A stretch of DNA of 64,000 nucleotides from an uncultured Alteromonadaceae bacterium (GTDB taxonomy: Bacteria; Pseudomonadota; Gammaproteobacteria; Enterobacterales; Alteromonadaceae). The notes under the pieces are model-generated. The model searched no databases. It saw only the letters and a list, made by a program, of their open reading frames with translations, and was not told where the DNA came from. This document shows positions 55,373 to 64,000 of the stretch, one piece after another. A program made the position numbers and the translations under genes. Position 1 is the first letter of the stretch, and every line of letters starts with the position of its first letter. The stretch covers positions 17,202-81,201 of the forward strand of contig CANMXU010000024.1 of assembly GCA_947501935.1 (NCBI GenBank). The letters run 5' to 3'.

Positions 55373-56308
55373 ATGCGAGTTATTGTAATTGGAGCAACAG
55401 GGCATATTGGTAGCTACTTAGTACCCAAATTAGTTAATCAAGGATTTGACGTTATTGCCGTGAGTCGTAACCAACAAACACCTTATAATGAAAATCCAGC
55501 ATGGAAAAGTGTTACATCTATTGCAATGGACAGGGAAGTGCTAGAAAAATCTGGCCAGTTTGGTGATGCAATAGCAGCGCTAAATCCAGATATTATTATC
55601 GATTTGATTTGTTTTACAAAAGACAGTGCTCAGCAATTAGTTGAGGCAGTGAAGGGGAAAATAAAACAATTTCTTCATTGCGGCACAATATGGGTACATG
55701 GTGATACGCGGGCTGTTCCTACAGTTGAATCACAAATAAAGCGTCCATTAGGTGAATACGGAGTAAACAAAGCCGAAATCGAAGCGTATCTTCATGATGA
55801 ATATAGCTATCAACAATTTCCTTCAACAGTTATTCATCCAGGCCATATTGTTGGTCCTGGGTGGACGCCGTTAAACCCTGCTGGTAACTTTAGTGAAAAA
55901 TTTTTCTGCGACTTATCTCAAGGTAATGAAGTTATTCTTCCTAATTTAGGTTTAGAAACTTTACACCATGTTCATGCTGATGATGTGGCGTGTCTATTCA
56001 TGCAAGCAATAGCACATCGTAAGAATGCTTTAGGCGAAAGTTTTCATGCCGTATCTAACCAAGCATTAACATTGAAAGGATATGCGCACGCATTAGCTGA
56101 TTGGTTTTCAAAACCAGCTAAAATTAGCTATCTGCCGATTGATGAAATGAAATTACATCTAAGTAAACAAGACTTTGATGCGACTGTTGAGCATGTAACT
56201 CATAGCACTAACTGTAGTAACCTTAAAGCGCAAAAACTATTGGAATTTAAAGCTAAATATACATCAATTGAGGCTATTCAAGAGTCTTTGTTAGGAGTAA
56301 CTTATTAA
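55373..56308 (+). CDS. NAD-dependent epimerase/dehydratase-family protein
   Basis: 311 residues of the extended SDR type. Rossmann motif VIGATGHIGSYL, active-site YGVNK (Tyr and Lys), then HPGHIVGPGWTPLNPAGN and a C-terminal substrate domain. Members act on sugar nucleotides or on free sugar derivatives. It follows the SDR after 65 bases in the same direction with GAGGAAAG before the ATG. Its role with the 2-hydroxyacid dehydrogenase is not clear. Confidence 0.87.
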   Translation: MRVIVIGATGHIGSYLVPKLVNQGFDVIAVSRNQQTPYNENPAWKSVTSIAMDREVLEKSGQFGDAIAALNPDIIIDLICFTKDSAQQLVEAVKGKIKQFLHCGTIWVHGDTRAVPTVESQIKRPLGEYGVNKAEIEAYLHDEYSYQQFPSTVIHPGHIVGPGWTPLNPAGNFSEKFFCDLSQGNEVILPNLGLETLHHVHADDVACLFMQAIAHRKNALGESFHAVSNQALTLKGYAHALADWFSKPAKISYLPIDEMKLHLSKQDFDATVEHVTHSTNCSNLKAQKLLEFKAKYTSIEAIQESLLGVTY

Positions 56309-56858
56309 AAGAATATATGGATAGTTCCACTCGTAGCTATTAAATTTTTTTATCAGATATTCAGGATTTTACTTGATTTAAAATTTATCTTTCTATCTCG
56401 GTTTGGGGGCGAAAGCGCCATAGAATTAACTCTATAAATTAGATTGAAACTTGAATAATTCCAATATTCGCTTCAGGATTTGATACTTAACGCCATGCAA
56501 AAATGTTAGGCAAAACTTCAGTAGTAAATGGATATTATTTTTTAAGATAATAAGGAAGTTTTAGGTTTAACGTTAACATCAAGTGATGAAATCCCATCGC
56601 CAGCAATGCCTTGCAAAAGACATAGATTTGTACTTATCATGACTGGCAACAACGCCACCAAAGCGGCCATAGAAATATAATATAAAATGTCATTTCTTAG
56701 CATTAAGCGGGCATTAAGTTTGAATTTTGTTTGGTCTATTGTGTGCCAATTAGAGGCAGTCACACATTGCATAGCTTAGAGGAAAAATTATCGGAAATAC
56801 TCAAGATTATTAGCCTTGAGTATTTCTTCTGTCAGGATGGTTTATGTTAAACCGAGCC
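56309..56858. other. Intergenic region without a confident gene
   Basis: 550 bases between the epimerase stop and the GNAT stop. A 76-codon minus-strand frame (56772-56542) has no ribosome-binding site and no recognisable domain, but it reads VALLPV across the 19-bp repeat that also occurs at 13265. No RNA gene or mobile element was recognised. Confidence 0.5.
56642..56660. repeat. 19-bp repeat, copy 2
   Basis: ACTGGCAACAACGCCACCA, identical to 13265-13283. The flanks differ directly on both sides. Confidence 0.6.
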
Positions 56859-57290
56859 TTAAAGGCTCATATGCAGAATTGGAAATGGTTTACCCATATC
56901 ATCAAGTGGTGACCTAGAGGTTATTGAAAACCCCATATGCTTATAAAAATTTACAGCCAGTGGGTTTTGTTCATTAACATCAACCTTTGTTACCGCTAGA
57001 TTTTTAATAGCAAAGTTCAACAGTACCTTGCCAATACCTTTGCCTCGTTCAGCATTTTGAATGAAAAGCATTTCTACTTTATCATCATGAGTGCCAATAA
57101 AACCAAGTATTAAGCCATTATTGCTCTTAATACATTTTAAAGTCACCGCTGGAAAAGCTTGTTCCATGATAATGGGTTTAAAAAACTCAATATCTTCTTC
57201 TGTTATGAAGCTATGTGTAGCTCGCACTGAATCTTCCCAAACATTTAGCATTTCAGCATAATCTTCAGGAAACACATTTTCTACATTCAT
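56859..57290 (-). CDS. GNAT-family N-acetyltransferase
   Basis: 143 residues. The acetyl-CoA site is LFIQNAERGKGIGKVLLNFA with RGKGIG, followed by TKVDVNEQNPLAVNFYKHMGFSI, a typical GNAT second half. The N-terminus has VWEDSVRATHSFITEEDIEFF, seen in YjaB-type acetyltransferases. The substrate is unknown. It stands alone between two gene-poor stretches. Confidence 0.85.
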   Translation of the reverse strand: MNVENVFPEDYAEMLNVWEDSVRATHSFITEEDIEFFKPIIMEQAFPAVTLKCIKSNNGLILGFIGTHDDKVEMLFIQNAERGKGIGKVLLNFAIKNLAVTKVDVNEQNPLAVNFYKHMGFSITSRSPLDDMGKPFPILHMSL

Positions 57291-57686
57291 AATTTATTCT
57301 CAACAAATTGAATTAATATAATTGGATAAAATGTGCAGCCGCGAATAGCCATTATAACTTAACGTTACCAAGATAATTGTTATTTACATCAACAATAATG
57401 AAATGATGCGTGGCAGAGTTTAGGTAATTAAAATATCTGCTGCTCGCTCAAAATTTACATTGTTTATGCCAATTTGTAATGTCCGCTTTCGTATCAAAGC
57501 AGTCTTTAGGTATTAAAGCATCAATGTCTGTAATGGGCTTGATGCGGCTGTTAAGCTGAAATATGCTCTAGCATCAGCTTGGCGTACCATGTAAGGAAAT
57601 TTTGTGGGTTGTTGATGGCTCATATTTAACTATGTAAATGTATATAAAGGTTTTTTTGATATGAACTTGGCACGCTTTCTTGCTCT
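57291..57686. other. Intergenic region, nothing recognised
   Basis: About 400 A/T-rich bases between the GNAT start and the amidohydrolase stop. A 36-codon minus-strand frame without a ribosome-binding site (MSHQQPTKFPY...) lies near 57500-57620. No hairpin with a T tract, repeat or RNA gene was recognised. Confidence 0.4.
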
Positions 57687-59048
57687 TTATAGTGCCTGAT
57701 ACAAAGCTGTAAGCTCGTCCCAAAAACTTCTAGATTCAATGGCATTTTCTCTTAGTTTTTTTAAAGTTTGTTTTGAATAATAATAGCCATTTTTGACTAC
57801 AGCATCTGGCATTTCAAGCACTGCTAAATTGTTTATTGGGTTTGCGTTGGAAAAAATAAAATCCGCATTATAGTTTTCTACAACTTTACCAATTTGGTCA
57901 TCTAATTTTAGTGCTTTAGCCGGATTTATTGTGGCTGCTGCTAATACGTCAAACGCATCCAATCCGGATTCGCGCATTAATCGCATTTCATTATGTGTCG
58001 CCAGTCCGTGTGGCGAGAGAAGTACACCAGAGTCAGAGCCAACGAGCATTGTTATTTTTGCATCGTGGAACGCCCGAGTGGTCTGCTGCAAAAATGTTAG
58101 TGTTCTTTGATTGTGTTCGATCATCTTATTCGATGATGTTAACCAACGCTCAACTTGGTCATTTAAAGTATAGAACGCGATGATATCAGAGGTGTATTCT
58201 TTTGGCATTGTGTCTAAAAATCTTTCTTTATCAGCACTTAATTTGGTGAGTTGGTAAAAAATATTTAATGTTGGAGTAACGGGGACATTGGTCGCTTTTA
58301 TTTCTTCCGCTACGCTTGGCAGTCGGTTATGTGCGAATGTATAGTTGAGCGGACCTTGATAGATATCTTCAATATGTTCAAATGATTGTAATCCAACAAG
58401 CGATGATACTGGCATATCACCAGATGCATGAGGACCATGTTTGGCCAAAGGAATATTAAGCATTTTACCTGTCGCAACTATAGCTGTTAGCGATTCCTCA
58501 TTTAGGTTGCCATATACTTTGATTAAATCGTAACCTTGCGAATGATATTCTTCAACAGCGGCTTTAGCTTGGTCAGCTGTATGTACTGTATGATGCAATG
58601 GAGTATCATCGTAAGCGGATATAATAGGGCTGCTAACTGTCGCGCTGCTACCGATCAACTCACCTTTGGCTACTTGGTCTCTCCACGCTAGTTGGGCAGG
58701 AATTCCGTTCATAATTCGAACGTGGGTCACACCATGGCTTAGCGCTAGAGTAAACGCGGCCTTTTCGTACATATGAACATGCATATCAATTAGGCCTGGC
58801 GTTACATAACCGCCGTTGCCATCAATAACTTTGATATTCATCGAAGAGGCAGGCAGTGGCGAATGGATAACTTTTTGGATTTTACCTTCGTTAATGATTA
58901 GCGATTTATCGAATTGAATTTTTCGGTTTTCAATATCTACAATATTGATATTTTTTAAAACAAATGTGTTTAATTTGGGGGGTAACTCGGCAGGAGAGGT
59001 ACAACTGATAGTTGAAAATAATAATGTTAAAGCGATAAATAGTTTCAT
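57687..59048 (-). CDS. Amidohydrolase-family (M38-like) lipoprotein
   Basis: 453 residues with a lipoprotein signal (STISC). Metal pair His90 and His92 in GLIDMHVHMYEKA, a lysine in YDLIKVYGNL that may be carboxylated, further His in KHGPHASG and QSFEHIEDIY, and the late Asp in VGSDSGVLLSPHG. It resembles imidazolonepropionase/prolidase-like amidohydrolases that cleave dipeptides or amides in the periplasm. The substrate is unknown. The membrane AraC gene lies 92 bases upstream on the same strand. Confidence 0.85.
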   Translation of the reverse strand: MKLFIALTLLFSTISCTSPAELPPKLNTFVLKNINIVDIENRKIQFDKSLIINEGKIQKVIHSPLPASSMNIKVIDGNGGYVTPGLIDMHVHMYEKAAFTLALSHGVTHVRIMNGIPAQLAWRDQVAKGELIGSSATVSSPIISAYDDTPLHHTVHTADQAKAAVEEYHSQGYDLIKVYGNLNEESLTAIVATGKMLNIPLAKHGPHASGDMPVSSLVGLQSFEHIEDIYQGPLNYTFAHNRLPSVAEEIKATNVPVTPTLNIFYQLTKLSADKERFLDTMPKEYTSDIIAFYTLNDQVERWLTSSNKMIEHNQRTLTFLQQTTRAFHDAKITMLVGSDSGVLLSPHGLATHNEMRLMRESGLDAFDVLAAATINPAKALKLDDQIGKVVENYNADFIFSNANPINNLAVLEMPDAVVKNGYYYSKQTLKKLRENAIESRSFWDELTALYQAL

Positions 59049-59140
59049 TGTTAGCTCCTTGAAAATGAAGTTAAGAAGTTAACAATGATGTTTTATATAA
59101 TCGCCCAGTTTCTTGCTTTTAACCGTCTATTATCCTGATT

Positions 59141-60157
59141 TTAGACTTTAGCTTTGGCTTTATACGTACTAGGAGTAATGCCTGTATAGTCTTTAAATAC
59201 CTTATTAAACGAAGCTTTTGAGCTGAAACCTGCATCGGTATAAAGTCGAGTGAGAGAGTGTGTGGAACCAGCATCAAGCACTTGGCAAATATGTTTAACT
59301 CGGTATTCATTAATGTAATCGTTAAACGACTTTTTGGCGACGGTATTAATAGCACGTGAGATATCTCTGATCTGCAGCCCGGTTAAATCGCTTACATCTG
59401 TCAATGTCAGGCGGGGCTTCAAAAACCATTTATTGGTGTTAACCAAGGTATTTAATTCATTAAAAGTAGAAAGGTAGTTTTCTTGAAAAGGGTCTTTATA
59501 AGTGTCTCTGTGATCGACTTTAATTGGCTTGGGTAGTCTTTTTTGAGCTAATAACTTAACGGTGATAATTATAACAACCACTAAGCCAACGCTATTATTA
59601 ATACCTTGGCCAATAACATTCAACTCAATAGGGATTAGCTGCTGAGTGTTCAATCTAACTAAGTCAATCAGATTAAATAATGCTGTCGTTAAAATAACCC
59701 AGACTAACCAGTTATATGAAAATTCATCAGAGTCAGACCGCTCTTCTTCTAAGGTACGTTTGTATTGAATAAGCAAAGAAACTGTTAAATACGCGTAAAC
59801 TAATCGCCAAATAGTACCAATTGCAATGATCTCAGTAACATGAGAGGTAAATAAAAATAAAGGAGCTACGGGTAATATATGTATCCAATCGCTTGTTTCA
59901 AGTTTTTCATTGATTATATATTTTGCCGCTAAATAGTTTGCTGGGCCAAATAACATAATGAAGATAGGACTGATCATATAGATATCACGAGTGATACCAG
60001 ATTCTTCTAGAATGTTAATGCCCGAAGCAAAGGCGATTAATGCTAGAAGTAGGGCTATAGCGTGAAAAGGGCCTTTTCGCCATAACAACAAACAACCCAG
60101 TATAGAAGCGCCAACAGTAGCAGCTTGAATTAAGTTAACAAAGTTGAGTGAGTCCAT
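59141..60157 (-). CDS. AraC-family regulator with N-terminal membrane domain
   Basis: 338 residues. The first 200 hold about seven hydrophobic segments (for example ILGCLLLWRKGPFHAIALLLALIAF), and the last 100 form an AraC DNA-binding domain: LTDVSDLTGLQIRDISRAINT and TRLYTDAGFSSKASFNKVFKDYTGITPSTY. Membrane-bound AraC proteins of this type are common in Alteromonadales and Bacteroidetes, and may sense an envelope signal. The nearest candidate target is the amidohydrolase gene downstream. Confidence 0.88.
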   Translation of the reverse strand: MDSLNFVNLIQAATVGASILGCLLLWRKGPFHAIALLLALIAFASGINILEESGITRDIYMISPIFIMLFGPANYLAAKYIINEKLETSDWIHILPVAPLFLFTSHVTEIIAIGTIWRLVYAYLTVSLLIQYKRTLEEERSDSDEFSYNWLVWVILTTALFNLIDLVRLNTQQLIPIELNVIGQGINNSVGLVVVIIITVKLLAQKRLPKPIKVDHRDTYKDPFQENYLSTFNELNTLVNTNKWFLKPRLTLTDVSDLTGLQIRDISRAINTVAKKSFNDYINEYRVKHICQVLDAGSTHSLTRLYTDAGFSSKASFNKVFKDYTGITPSTYKAKAKV

Positions 60158-60249
60158 ACTGTTTTAAGTGACGTTTATTATACTTTTCAGAAGTTTCTCA
60201 CGTAATTAGGACATCGTAAATGATTAAAAAACACTTTATATTTTGAAAA

Positions 60250-60882
60250 TTATTCAGTTTTATCTTTAAATTCACACAAATCTTCAATAATACATGAACC
60301 ACATTTAGGTTTACGTGCAACGCAGGTATAACGGCCATGAAGTATTAACCAGTGGTGTACATCAACTTTAAATTCAGCCGGTACTACTTTTAATAACTTT
60401 TGTTCAACCAAGTCAACATTTTTACCCATAGCTAATTTTGTACGATTACTGACGCGATAAATATGAGTATCTACAGCTATGGTAGGCCAGCCAAAGGCGG
60501 TATTAAGAACTACGTTGGCGGTTTTTCTACCTACACCGGGTAGGGCTTCTAAAGCAGCTCTGTCTTCTGGTACTTCACCGCCATGTAGGTCAACCAACAT
60601 TTGGCACGTTTTCATGGTATTGGCGGCTTTGGTATTAAACAAACCGATGGTTTTTATATAAGACTTTAAGCCATCAAGACCGAGGTCTAAAATGGCTTGC
60701 GGGGTATTGGCTACGGGGTAAAGTTTATCGGTGGCCTTGTTTACGCCCACATCGGTTGCTTGTGCAGAAAGCAGTACTGCGATCAGTAATTCAAAAGGCG
60801 ATGAAAAGTTGAGCTCAGTGGTTGGCTCAGGGTTATCGTCACGTAATCGAGTTAAAATTTCTAAGCGTTTTTCTTTATTCAT
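60250..60882 (-). CDS. nth: Endonuclease III
   Basis: 210 residues. DNA glycosylase/AP lyase that removes oxidised pyrimidines. The catalytic Lys120 (PGVGRKTANVV) and Asp138 (AVDTH) and the [4Fe-4S] cysteines C187, C194, C197 and C203 are at the same positions as in E. coli Nth. It follows rsxE, the usual order in gammaproteobacteria. Confidence 0.98.
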   Translation of the reverse strand: MNKEKRLEILTRLRDDNPEPTTELNFSSPFELLIAVLLSAQATDVGVNKATDKLYPVANTPQAILDLGLDGLKSYIKTIGLFNTKAANTMKTCQMLVDLHGGEVPEDRAALEALPGVGRKTANVVLNTAFGWPTIAVDTHIYRVSNRTKLAMGKNVDLVEQKLLKVVPAEFKVDVHHWLILHGRYTCVARKPKCGSCIIEDLCEFKDKTE

Positions 60883-60944
60883 AACTTTTTACTGGCTGCC
60901 ATTTATTGTTGTTATTGTTTGCTTTTTGTTAGATAAATTATTAA

Positions 60945-61652
60945 TTACTGCGCATCAAAATTCACACGTACACGCTCTATAGACTGTTGTTCTACATTTG
61001 GCTGACGTTCGGCTACTTTGGTATCGATATAATTTTTTAAGGCGATCAAAAAGCCCATAGCAATAAAGGCGCCCGGAGGTAATACCGCTAATAGAAATTG
61101 ACTGTCAAATTGAAATACTTCAATTCGTAACACCGTTGCCCATTCACCCAGTAATAAGTTGGCGCCGTCAAATATGGTGCCTTGCCCTAATACTTCACGC
61201 ACTACGCCTAAGGTCAGTAATACCAACATAAAGCCAATGCCCATCATTAAGCCGTCAAAGCTGGCTTGTTTTAGTGGGTTTTTCGAAGCATAAGCTTCGG
61301 CTCTACCTATAATGGCGCAGTTTGTGACAATAAGCGGTAAAAATATGCCTAACGATTTATATAAGTCGTAGGTGAAGGCGTTCATTAATAACTGCACACA
61401 AGTAACAAAGGCGGCAATAATTAAGACAAAAATCGGAATACGAATTTCTTTTGGTACCCAATGGCGAATTAAGGAAACGGTTGCATTAGAGCACACTAAA
61501 ACAAATAAGGTCGCTAAACCAAGCCCAAGTGCATTAGTTACCGTTGAAGTGACCGCCAGTAAAGGACATAAACCTAACAGCTGTACTAGACCGGGGTTGT
61601 TTTTCCATAGGCCTTGCCAAGCGAGGTCTTTATATTCGGGATTTAGTTTCAT
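60945..61652 (-). CDS. rsxE: Electron transport complex subunit RsxE (RnfE)
   Basis: 235 residues with six hydrophobic segments and the RnfE/NqrD signature: NPGLVQLLGLCPLLAVT, with the cysteine near the membrane iron site, and IPIFVLIIAAFVTCVQLLMNAF with the second one. It is an integral subunit of the Rsx/Rnf complex, which moves electrons between NADH and ferredoxin-like carriers and, in E. coli, keeps SoxR reduced. It lies 23 bases after rsxG. Confidence 0.97.
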   Translation of the reverse strand: MKLNPEYKDLAWQGLWKNNPGLVQLLGLCPLLAVTSTVTNALGLGLATLFVLVCSNATVSLIRHWVPKEIRIPIFVLIIAAFVTCVQLLMNAFTYDLYKSLGIFLPLIVTNCAIIGRAEAYASKNPLKQASFDGLMMGIGFMLVLLTLGVVREVLGQGTIFDGANLLLGEWATVLRIEVFQFDSQFLLAVLPPGAFIAMGFLIALKNYIDTKVAERQPNVEQQSIERVRVNFDAQ

Positions 61653-61675
61653 AGGCTGATTGCTGACCTCGACAT

Positions 61676-62296
61676 CTATGGTTTACGACATGAGTGTGTC
61701 GATGAAAAAAGTGCTGCTTTATTTTTTTCAAAATAAAGTGCTGTGCGCGTAACTGTTTTTACTACTGCGCGTGGGGTAATAGTTGCGCCAGTAAACTGGT
61801 CAAACATACCGCCGTCTTTAGCGACATTCCAGCGGCTATCGTTTTCATCTTCAACACTTTTTCCGTTAAAGGAAGTGATCCAATTACTTTTTCTTAATTC
61901 AACTTTATCACCTAAGCCGGGGGTTTCGTTATGCGCTAATACGCGTACGCCACTTACAGTTTTATCATTTTGTACGGCGACTAAAAGTTCAATATTACCA
62001 TTGTATCCGTCGGGTGCTATTGCGGTTAGCGCTGCTGCCACAGGAACTGAGTTTAAACGGGCTAGGTAAGCTTTTTGTTCGTTATTATTCTCGTCAGTAA
62101 ATAATACACAATCAAGGTAAAGCTCGTTGTTATAAGTATCTGGGGCAATAATTTCATTTAAGGTATTGAGCAAATATTTCTGATGTTGAATTTCAATACG
62201 ATCTTCAGTTAATACATTCACCACACCAACAATAGCGGTACAGGCAATGGCAAATAACGCCAGAATTCGAGCGTTTTTTTCAATCACCATTTTCAT
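61676..62296 (-). CDS. rsxG: Electron transport complex subunit RsxG (RnfG)
   Basis: 206 residues: one N-terminal membrane helix and a periplasmic FMN domain. The flavinylation motif is FTGATITPRAV with the covalent FMN threonine at about residue 172. ETPGLGDKVE is the conserved loop. Its ATG overlaps the rsxD stop by four bases. Confidence 0.97.
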   Translation of the reverse strand: MKMVIEKNARILALFAIACTAIVGVVNVLTEDRIEIQHQKYLLNTLNEIIAPDTYNNELYLDCVLFTDENNNEQKAYLARLNSVPVAAALTAIAPDGYNGNIELLVAVQNDKTVSGVRVLAHNETPGLGDKVELRKSNWITSFNGKSVEDENDSRWNVAKDGGMFDQFTGATITPRAVVKTVTRTALYFEKNKAALFSSTHSCRKP

Positions 62297-63357
62297 GATT
62301 TATCTCCTGATTGATGCCCGTAAGTTCTTGGTCTGGTGTATTGGTCAATCAGTGGTGCAGCCATGTTACATAATAAAACTGAGAAAGCGACAGCATCAGG
62401 GTAACCGCCAAATTTACGAATTAAATACACTAACAAGCCTGCGAGTAAGCCAATAATTATGCGACCCTTGGTGCTGGTTGCTCCTGAAACTGGGTCGGTA
62501 AGAATGAAAAATGCACCTAACATACACGCGCCATTAAACCAGTGGAACATGGTTGAAGCACTGCTGTCGGGGCTAATTAAAAAGGCGATTAATGAGCAAA
62601 TAAATAAACTGGCTAGAAAGCTTGCTGGCGTGGTCCAGTCAATGGCTTTTTTAACGATAAGAAATAAACCACCAAGTAAAAATCCGGCGTTTACCCATTC
62701 CCAGCCAATGCCAAAATTGTCACCAATTACTGGGCTGTTCATACTTTCTATAACGGTTAATCCTACCGTTAAATTGGTTTTTAAAGTATCTAACGGCGTG
62801 GCCATGGTAAAGCCGTCGATATGAGTTCTTAACTGTTCAACTGAATAGCCTTCGCTAGTAAAGCCGGTAAATATGGTGGCTAGGGTATCGCCAAAACTTA
62901 ACTGTATTTGCATTAAGCTCGTTGGTGGTTGCCATAACGTCATTTGCACGGGGAAAGAAATTAATAACATCACATAAGCGGCCATGGCCGGATTAAAAGG
63001 GTTATGGCCTAATCCGCCATAAAGCTGTTTAACCACAACGATAGCAAAAACAGCGCCGATAACTGAAATCCACCATGGGGCTAAAGCGGGTAGGCTAACG
63101 CCGATTAGCACCGCCGTTAATAGGGCACTGCCATCAAGTACTTGGTCTTTTATTTGATGTTTTCTTAACGATAACACAATAAATTCAGCAGCTATTGCTG
63201 TGGTCATCGCGAGGAGAATATGAATAATATTACCCCAGCCGAAAAAATACCATTGCGCTAAAATTCCGGGAACGGTTGCGTACATAACCAAGCGCATTAA
63301 CGCGGAAGTTTTATTTTTGATGTGGCTGTGTGGTGAACTTGCGATCCAAAATGCCAT
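62293..63357 (-). CDS. rsxD: Electron transport complex subunit RsxD (RnfD)
   Basis: 354 residues, ten or so membrane segments. The FMN-linking threonine is in TMATPLD at Thr187, the same position as in E. coli RnfD. GGLGHNPFNPAMAAYV is the NqrB/RnfD family signature. It begins 4 bases after the rsxC stop codon. Confidence 0.97.
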   Translation of the reverse strand: MAFWIASSPHSHIKNKTSALMRLVMYATVPGILAQWYFFGWGNIIHILLAMTTAIAAEFIVLSLRKHQIKDQVLDGSALLTAVLIGVSLPALAPWWISVIGAVFAIVVVKQLYGGLGHNPFNPAMAAYVMLLISFPVQMTLWQPPTSLMQIQLSFGDTLATIFTGFTSEGYSVEQLRTHIDGFTMATPLDTLKTNLTVGLTVIESMNSPVIGDNFGIGWEWVNAGFLLGGLFLIVKKAIDWTTPASFLASLFICSLIAFLISPDSSASTMFHWFNGACMLGAFFILTDPVSGATSTKGRIIIGLLAGLLVYLIRKFGGYPDAVAFSVLLCNMAAPLIDQYTRPRTYGHQSGDKS

Positions 63358-63361
63358 GATT

Positions 63362-64000
63362 TTATATTGACTCTTTTTGTTGTTGTGCGAGTTTTTTTGC
63401 TTTGGCTTTAGCTACGGCCGCGGCGATACGCTTTTTCTTGCCATCAGCTACGTTTTCACTGTCGGCTGTGTTTGTCGGCTCATCTGCTGTTTTTTGCGTT
63501 TCTTGTGCTTGTTGCGCATTTTCTTGTGCTAATTTTTTTGCCTTCGCTTTGGCAACGGCAGCAGCAATTTTCGCTTTTTTATCAGTTGCTACAGGCGTTG
63601 TTTGCTTAGCAGGTTTTACCTTTTTTAATGACTTATCTTTGTTGACAGATAATTCTTCTTCAACTTGCTCTTCAACTTCAACAGCTATTTCAGTTTGAGT
63701 TTCTTGCTTTGTTTTTGCAGCCAGTTTTTTAGCTTTAGCCTTGGCAATAGTTGCAGCAATTTTCGCTTTTTTAGCATCAGCGGCAGTATTTACTTGTTCA
63801 GTTTCTTTCTCGACTTTTTGCGCTTCGTTCTCAGTGCTGGCTTGCTCCGTTAATTCATTAGTTACACTATTTTTTGAGCTGTTATTTGAAACGTCATCTG
63901 AACTTTGTTGCAGTGCTTGCTGTGCGGCTAATTTTTTCGCTTTGGCTTTAGCAATAGTTGCGGCAACTTTTGCTTTTTTATCATCAGCGGCAGTAGCTTC
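63362..64000 (-). CDS. rsxC: Electron transport complex subunit RsxC (RnfC), C-terminal end only
   Basis: The frame is open to the window edge and stops at 63364-63362, so only the last 212 residues are visible. This part is the low-complexity tail: repeats of an Ala/Lys-rich segment with AKIAAAVAKAKAKKLA-like cores near 63395, 63535, 63725 and 63940, separated by acidic and Gln-rich spacers. In E. coli RsxC a similar repeated tail follows the NADH/FMN and Fe-S domains, which here lie beyond the window. The last residues are KLAQQQKESI. Confidence 0.93.
   Translation of the reverse strand, partial: EATAADDKKAKVAATIAKAKAKKLAAQQALQQSSDDVSNNSSKNSVTNELTEQASTENEAQKVEKETEQVNTAADAKKAKIAATIAKAKAKKLAAKTKQETQTEIAVEVEEQVEEELSVNKDKSLKKVKPAKQTTPVATDKKAKIAAAVAKAKAKKLAQENAQQAQETQKTADEPTNTADSENVADGKKKRIAAAVAKAKAKKLAQQQKESI

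Noticed and set aside
56542..56772. 76-codon frame on the minus strand
   Set aside because: No ribosome-binding site, no recognisable domain, and it lies in an otherwise empty stretch; kept only as context for the 19-bp repeat.
63402..63853. Plus-strand frames rich in Ala, Phe and Ser
   Set aside because: They are the reverse of the RsxC Ala/Lys repeats.
1..64000. CRISPR arrays, tRNA or rRNA genes, insertion sequences, prophage
   Set aside because: None of the expected repeats, cloverleaf sequences, transposases or phage proteins was seen on reading both strands.

Overview
The window looks like chromosomal DNA of a marine, AT-rich gammaproteobacterium of the Alteromonadales, most like Colwellia or Thalassotalea. 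This is inferred from the gene content (TonB-dependent receptors, polysaccharide-type glycoside hydrolases, an rsx/nth operon), from short A/T-rich intergenic regions and from codon use. No rRNA, tRNA, CRISPR array, transposase or phage gene was seen.

Layout. 1-5.4 kb: the 3' end of a TonB-dependent receptor, an M14 carboxypeptidase lipoprotein, an N-acyl-D-amino-acid deacylase lipoprotein and a periplasmic solute-binding protein, which looks like a peptide/D-amino-acid salvage set. 5.4-14.3 kb: housekeeping and singleton genes (small unknown ORF, outer-membrane barrel, methyltransferase, EamA exporter preceded by an attenuator-like leader, GNAT, M28 peptidase, YaeQ, glyoxalase, DUF418 protein, second solute-binding protein). 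14.4-35.8 kb: a large sugar-catabolic region. It holds an AraC regulator, three sugar isomerase/epimerase-like TIM barrels, a Gfo/Idh/MocA dehydrogenase, an aldose epimerase, an FAH-family hydrolase, a Dabb protein, a LacI regulator with three identical operators, an MFS and a GPH transporter, a complete TonB receptor, a Tat-exported small subunit with a GMC oxidoreductase, a GH39 xylosidase, a ThuA-like lipoprotein and an agarase-like glycoside hydrolase lipoprotein. 36.9-46.2 kb, all on the minus strand: GH26-like lipoprotein, xylB, xylA, xylonate dehydratase, lactonase, SDR dehydrogenase and GH43 xylosidase. 46.2-50.4 kb: an RND pump with its adaptor. 50.5-56.3 kb: two SDRs, a large FAD/Fe-S 2-hydroxyacid dehydrogenase and an NAD-dependent epimerase. 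56.9-60.2 kb: GNAT, amidohydrolase and a membrane-anchored AraC regulator. 60.2-64 kb: nth and rsxE, G, D and partial C.

How they may work together. Extracellular and periplasmic hydrolases (GH26-like, agarase-like) and the TonB receptor would capture oligosaccharides; the GPH symporter and cytoplasmic GH39/GH43 xylosidases would release xylose. Xylose can then enter the isomerase route (XylA, XylB) or an oxidative route (lactonase, xylonate dehydratase). No 2-keto-3-deoxypentonate aldolase or dehydratase is visible. Instead there is an SDR like 2-keto-3-deoxy-L-fuconate dehydrogenase and an FAH hydrolase, which fit an aldolase-free route to pyruvate and glycolate, and the FAD/Fe-S dehydrogenase could oxidise the 2-hydroxyacid. 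In parallel, the GMC/small-subunit pair with the TIM barrels, Gfo/Idh/MocA enzyme and ThuA-like protein resembles 3-keto-glycoside catabolism. These pathway assignments are inference from family membership and neighbourhood.
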